A DNA stretch of 32,707 nucleotides from Lactobacillus amylolyticus DSM 11664. GTDB lineage: Bacteria > Bacillota > Bacilli > Lactobacillales > Lactobacillaceae. The stretch is taken from NCBI RefSeq assembly GCF_000178475.1, contig NZ_ADNY01000007.1:1-32707 (forward strand), read 5' to 3'. Under the pieces are notes generated by a model that had not been told where the DNA came from, did no database searches, and was given only the letters and a program-made list of their open reading frames with translations. The position numbers and the translations under genes are program-made. Below, one piece after another: positions 32,303 to 32,707 of this stretch; the first letter of the stretch is position 1, and the number at the start of each line of letters is the position of its first letter.

Positions 32303-32707
32303 TTAATAATTGATTTGATCAAATAACGTGCAAAGGGTATACCGAAGCAACGGATCATGAGCGTATAAATAGCAGCCATGAACGCCGCGCTTAAATAAAA
32401 CATTTAATGAATTCATTACCATTTGCTTTTCTAATTGTTCAATTTCTACTGGATCTGTTAAATCAGTTCTCTTTTTAAACATTTCAGTATCTGTCATTTT
32501 ATCAAGGTTAACCTGTAGACGATTTTGTCCTTGAACTTGGTTAATCGGTGGCCCGATTATGATACCGGCGTAGTTAAGATCGAATCCCTGACATGTATAG
32601 ATCGAGCCAACCTCGTTGATCGTAGCAGGGATTTCTGCCCAAGGTGTTGCTGTGTAGTTGTATTGATCCCAAGGCATTTTAAAACTTCCTTCTTTTATAT
32701 AGTGTTA
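32303..32707 (-). pseudogene. C-terminal remnant of a DUF2075 (Schlafen-group-3-like) helicase
   Basis: The frame reads KEGSFKMPWDQYNY, then ATINEVGSIYTCQGFDLNYAGIIIGP, and near the end VLFKRGVHGCYLYAHDP. That is the conserved end of DUF2075 helicases (EIGSxxTxQGFDLNYAGVIIG, LxKRGVHGxYIFAxD). Intact members have several hundred further residues upstream. Homology continues before the ATG at 32677 (HYIKEGSFK), but an in-frame TAA stands at 32705-32707, the last bases of the window. The gene is therefore interrupted there, by a stop or by a frameshift. AAGGAAG before ATG 32677 could allow translation of a 124-aa fragment, but it would lack the nucleotide-binding motifs. Confidence 0.75.

Overview
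The window looks like chromosome of a low-GC lactic acid bacterium in the Lactobacillus acidophilus/helveticus/crispatus cluster. The evidence is the near-textbook L. helveticus-type D-lactate dehydrogenase (23467-24480), a B12-dependent class II ribonucleotide reductase of the L. leichmannii type (8475-10689, broken), a secreted protein with an S-layer-associated (SLAP-like) repeat (14404-14760), and the AT-rich composition with strong AGGAGG ribosome sites. The species was not determined.

Bases 1 to about 4928 are the right part of a small integrated element: two leader-side genes, a short FtsK/TcpA-like motor, a putative transfer or replication origin, a Rep_trans-type initiator/relaxase, an excisionase-like protein and a tyrosine integrase. 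The gene set resembles the plasmid/phage-like 'potential autonomous units' described in L. acidophilus and the core of Tn916/ICEBs1. Both the motor and the initiator are split into two overlapping ORFs. The right end lies inside a TetR-type regulator gene; only its C-terminal part remains (4912-5544). An acyltransferase-3 pseudogene follows (5462-6615).

Bases 6958-10689 (minus strand) form a cobalamin operon: nrdJ, a secreted DUF4430 protein, an ECF S-component (CbrT-like) and an ATP:corrinoid adenosyltransferase. The user of the vitamin, nrdJ, carries an apparent 14-base deletion and is a pseudogene here, while the three supply genes are intact. Bases 10948-14760 hold an AI-2E-family permease, a GDSL hydrolase, a small membrane protein, an SLC45-type sugar permease and the SLAP-like protein.

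Bases 15005-17937 (minus strand) hold an ABC importer of the TrpXYZ type. Its leader contains a promoter, a 14-codon peptide (MFKNVVINRWQFQH) with one Trp codon, a segment able to form an antiterminator, and two terminators. This looks like translation-controlled (trpL-like) attenuation rather than the T-box usual in this phylum, and is the most interesting regulatory object in the window.

Bases 18009-28149 are mostly housekeeping: YjjG-type nucleotidase, a TetM-like ribosome-protection GTPase, a Cof-type HAD phosphatase, a membrane-anchored EEP-fold hydrolase, a histidine phosphatase, ldhD with a Rex-like operator, a fructosamine-kinase-family protein, a candidate structured ncRNA (about 25494-25753), exonuclease III and an amino-acid permease broken by one in-frame stop. 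Bases 28218-32707 hold a PLD-helicase-DUF3427 protein, a secreted serine hydrolase and a DUF2075 helicase remnant. Five genes in 33 kb are broken or truncated (tetR, acyltransferase, nrdJ, APC permease, DUF2075), which points to recent genome decay, as known for dairy-adapted relatives.
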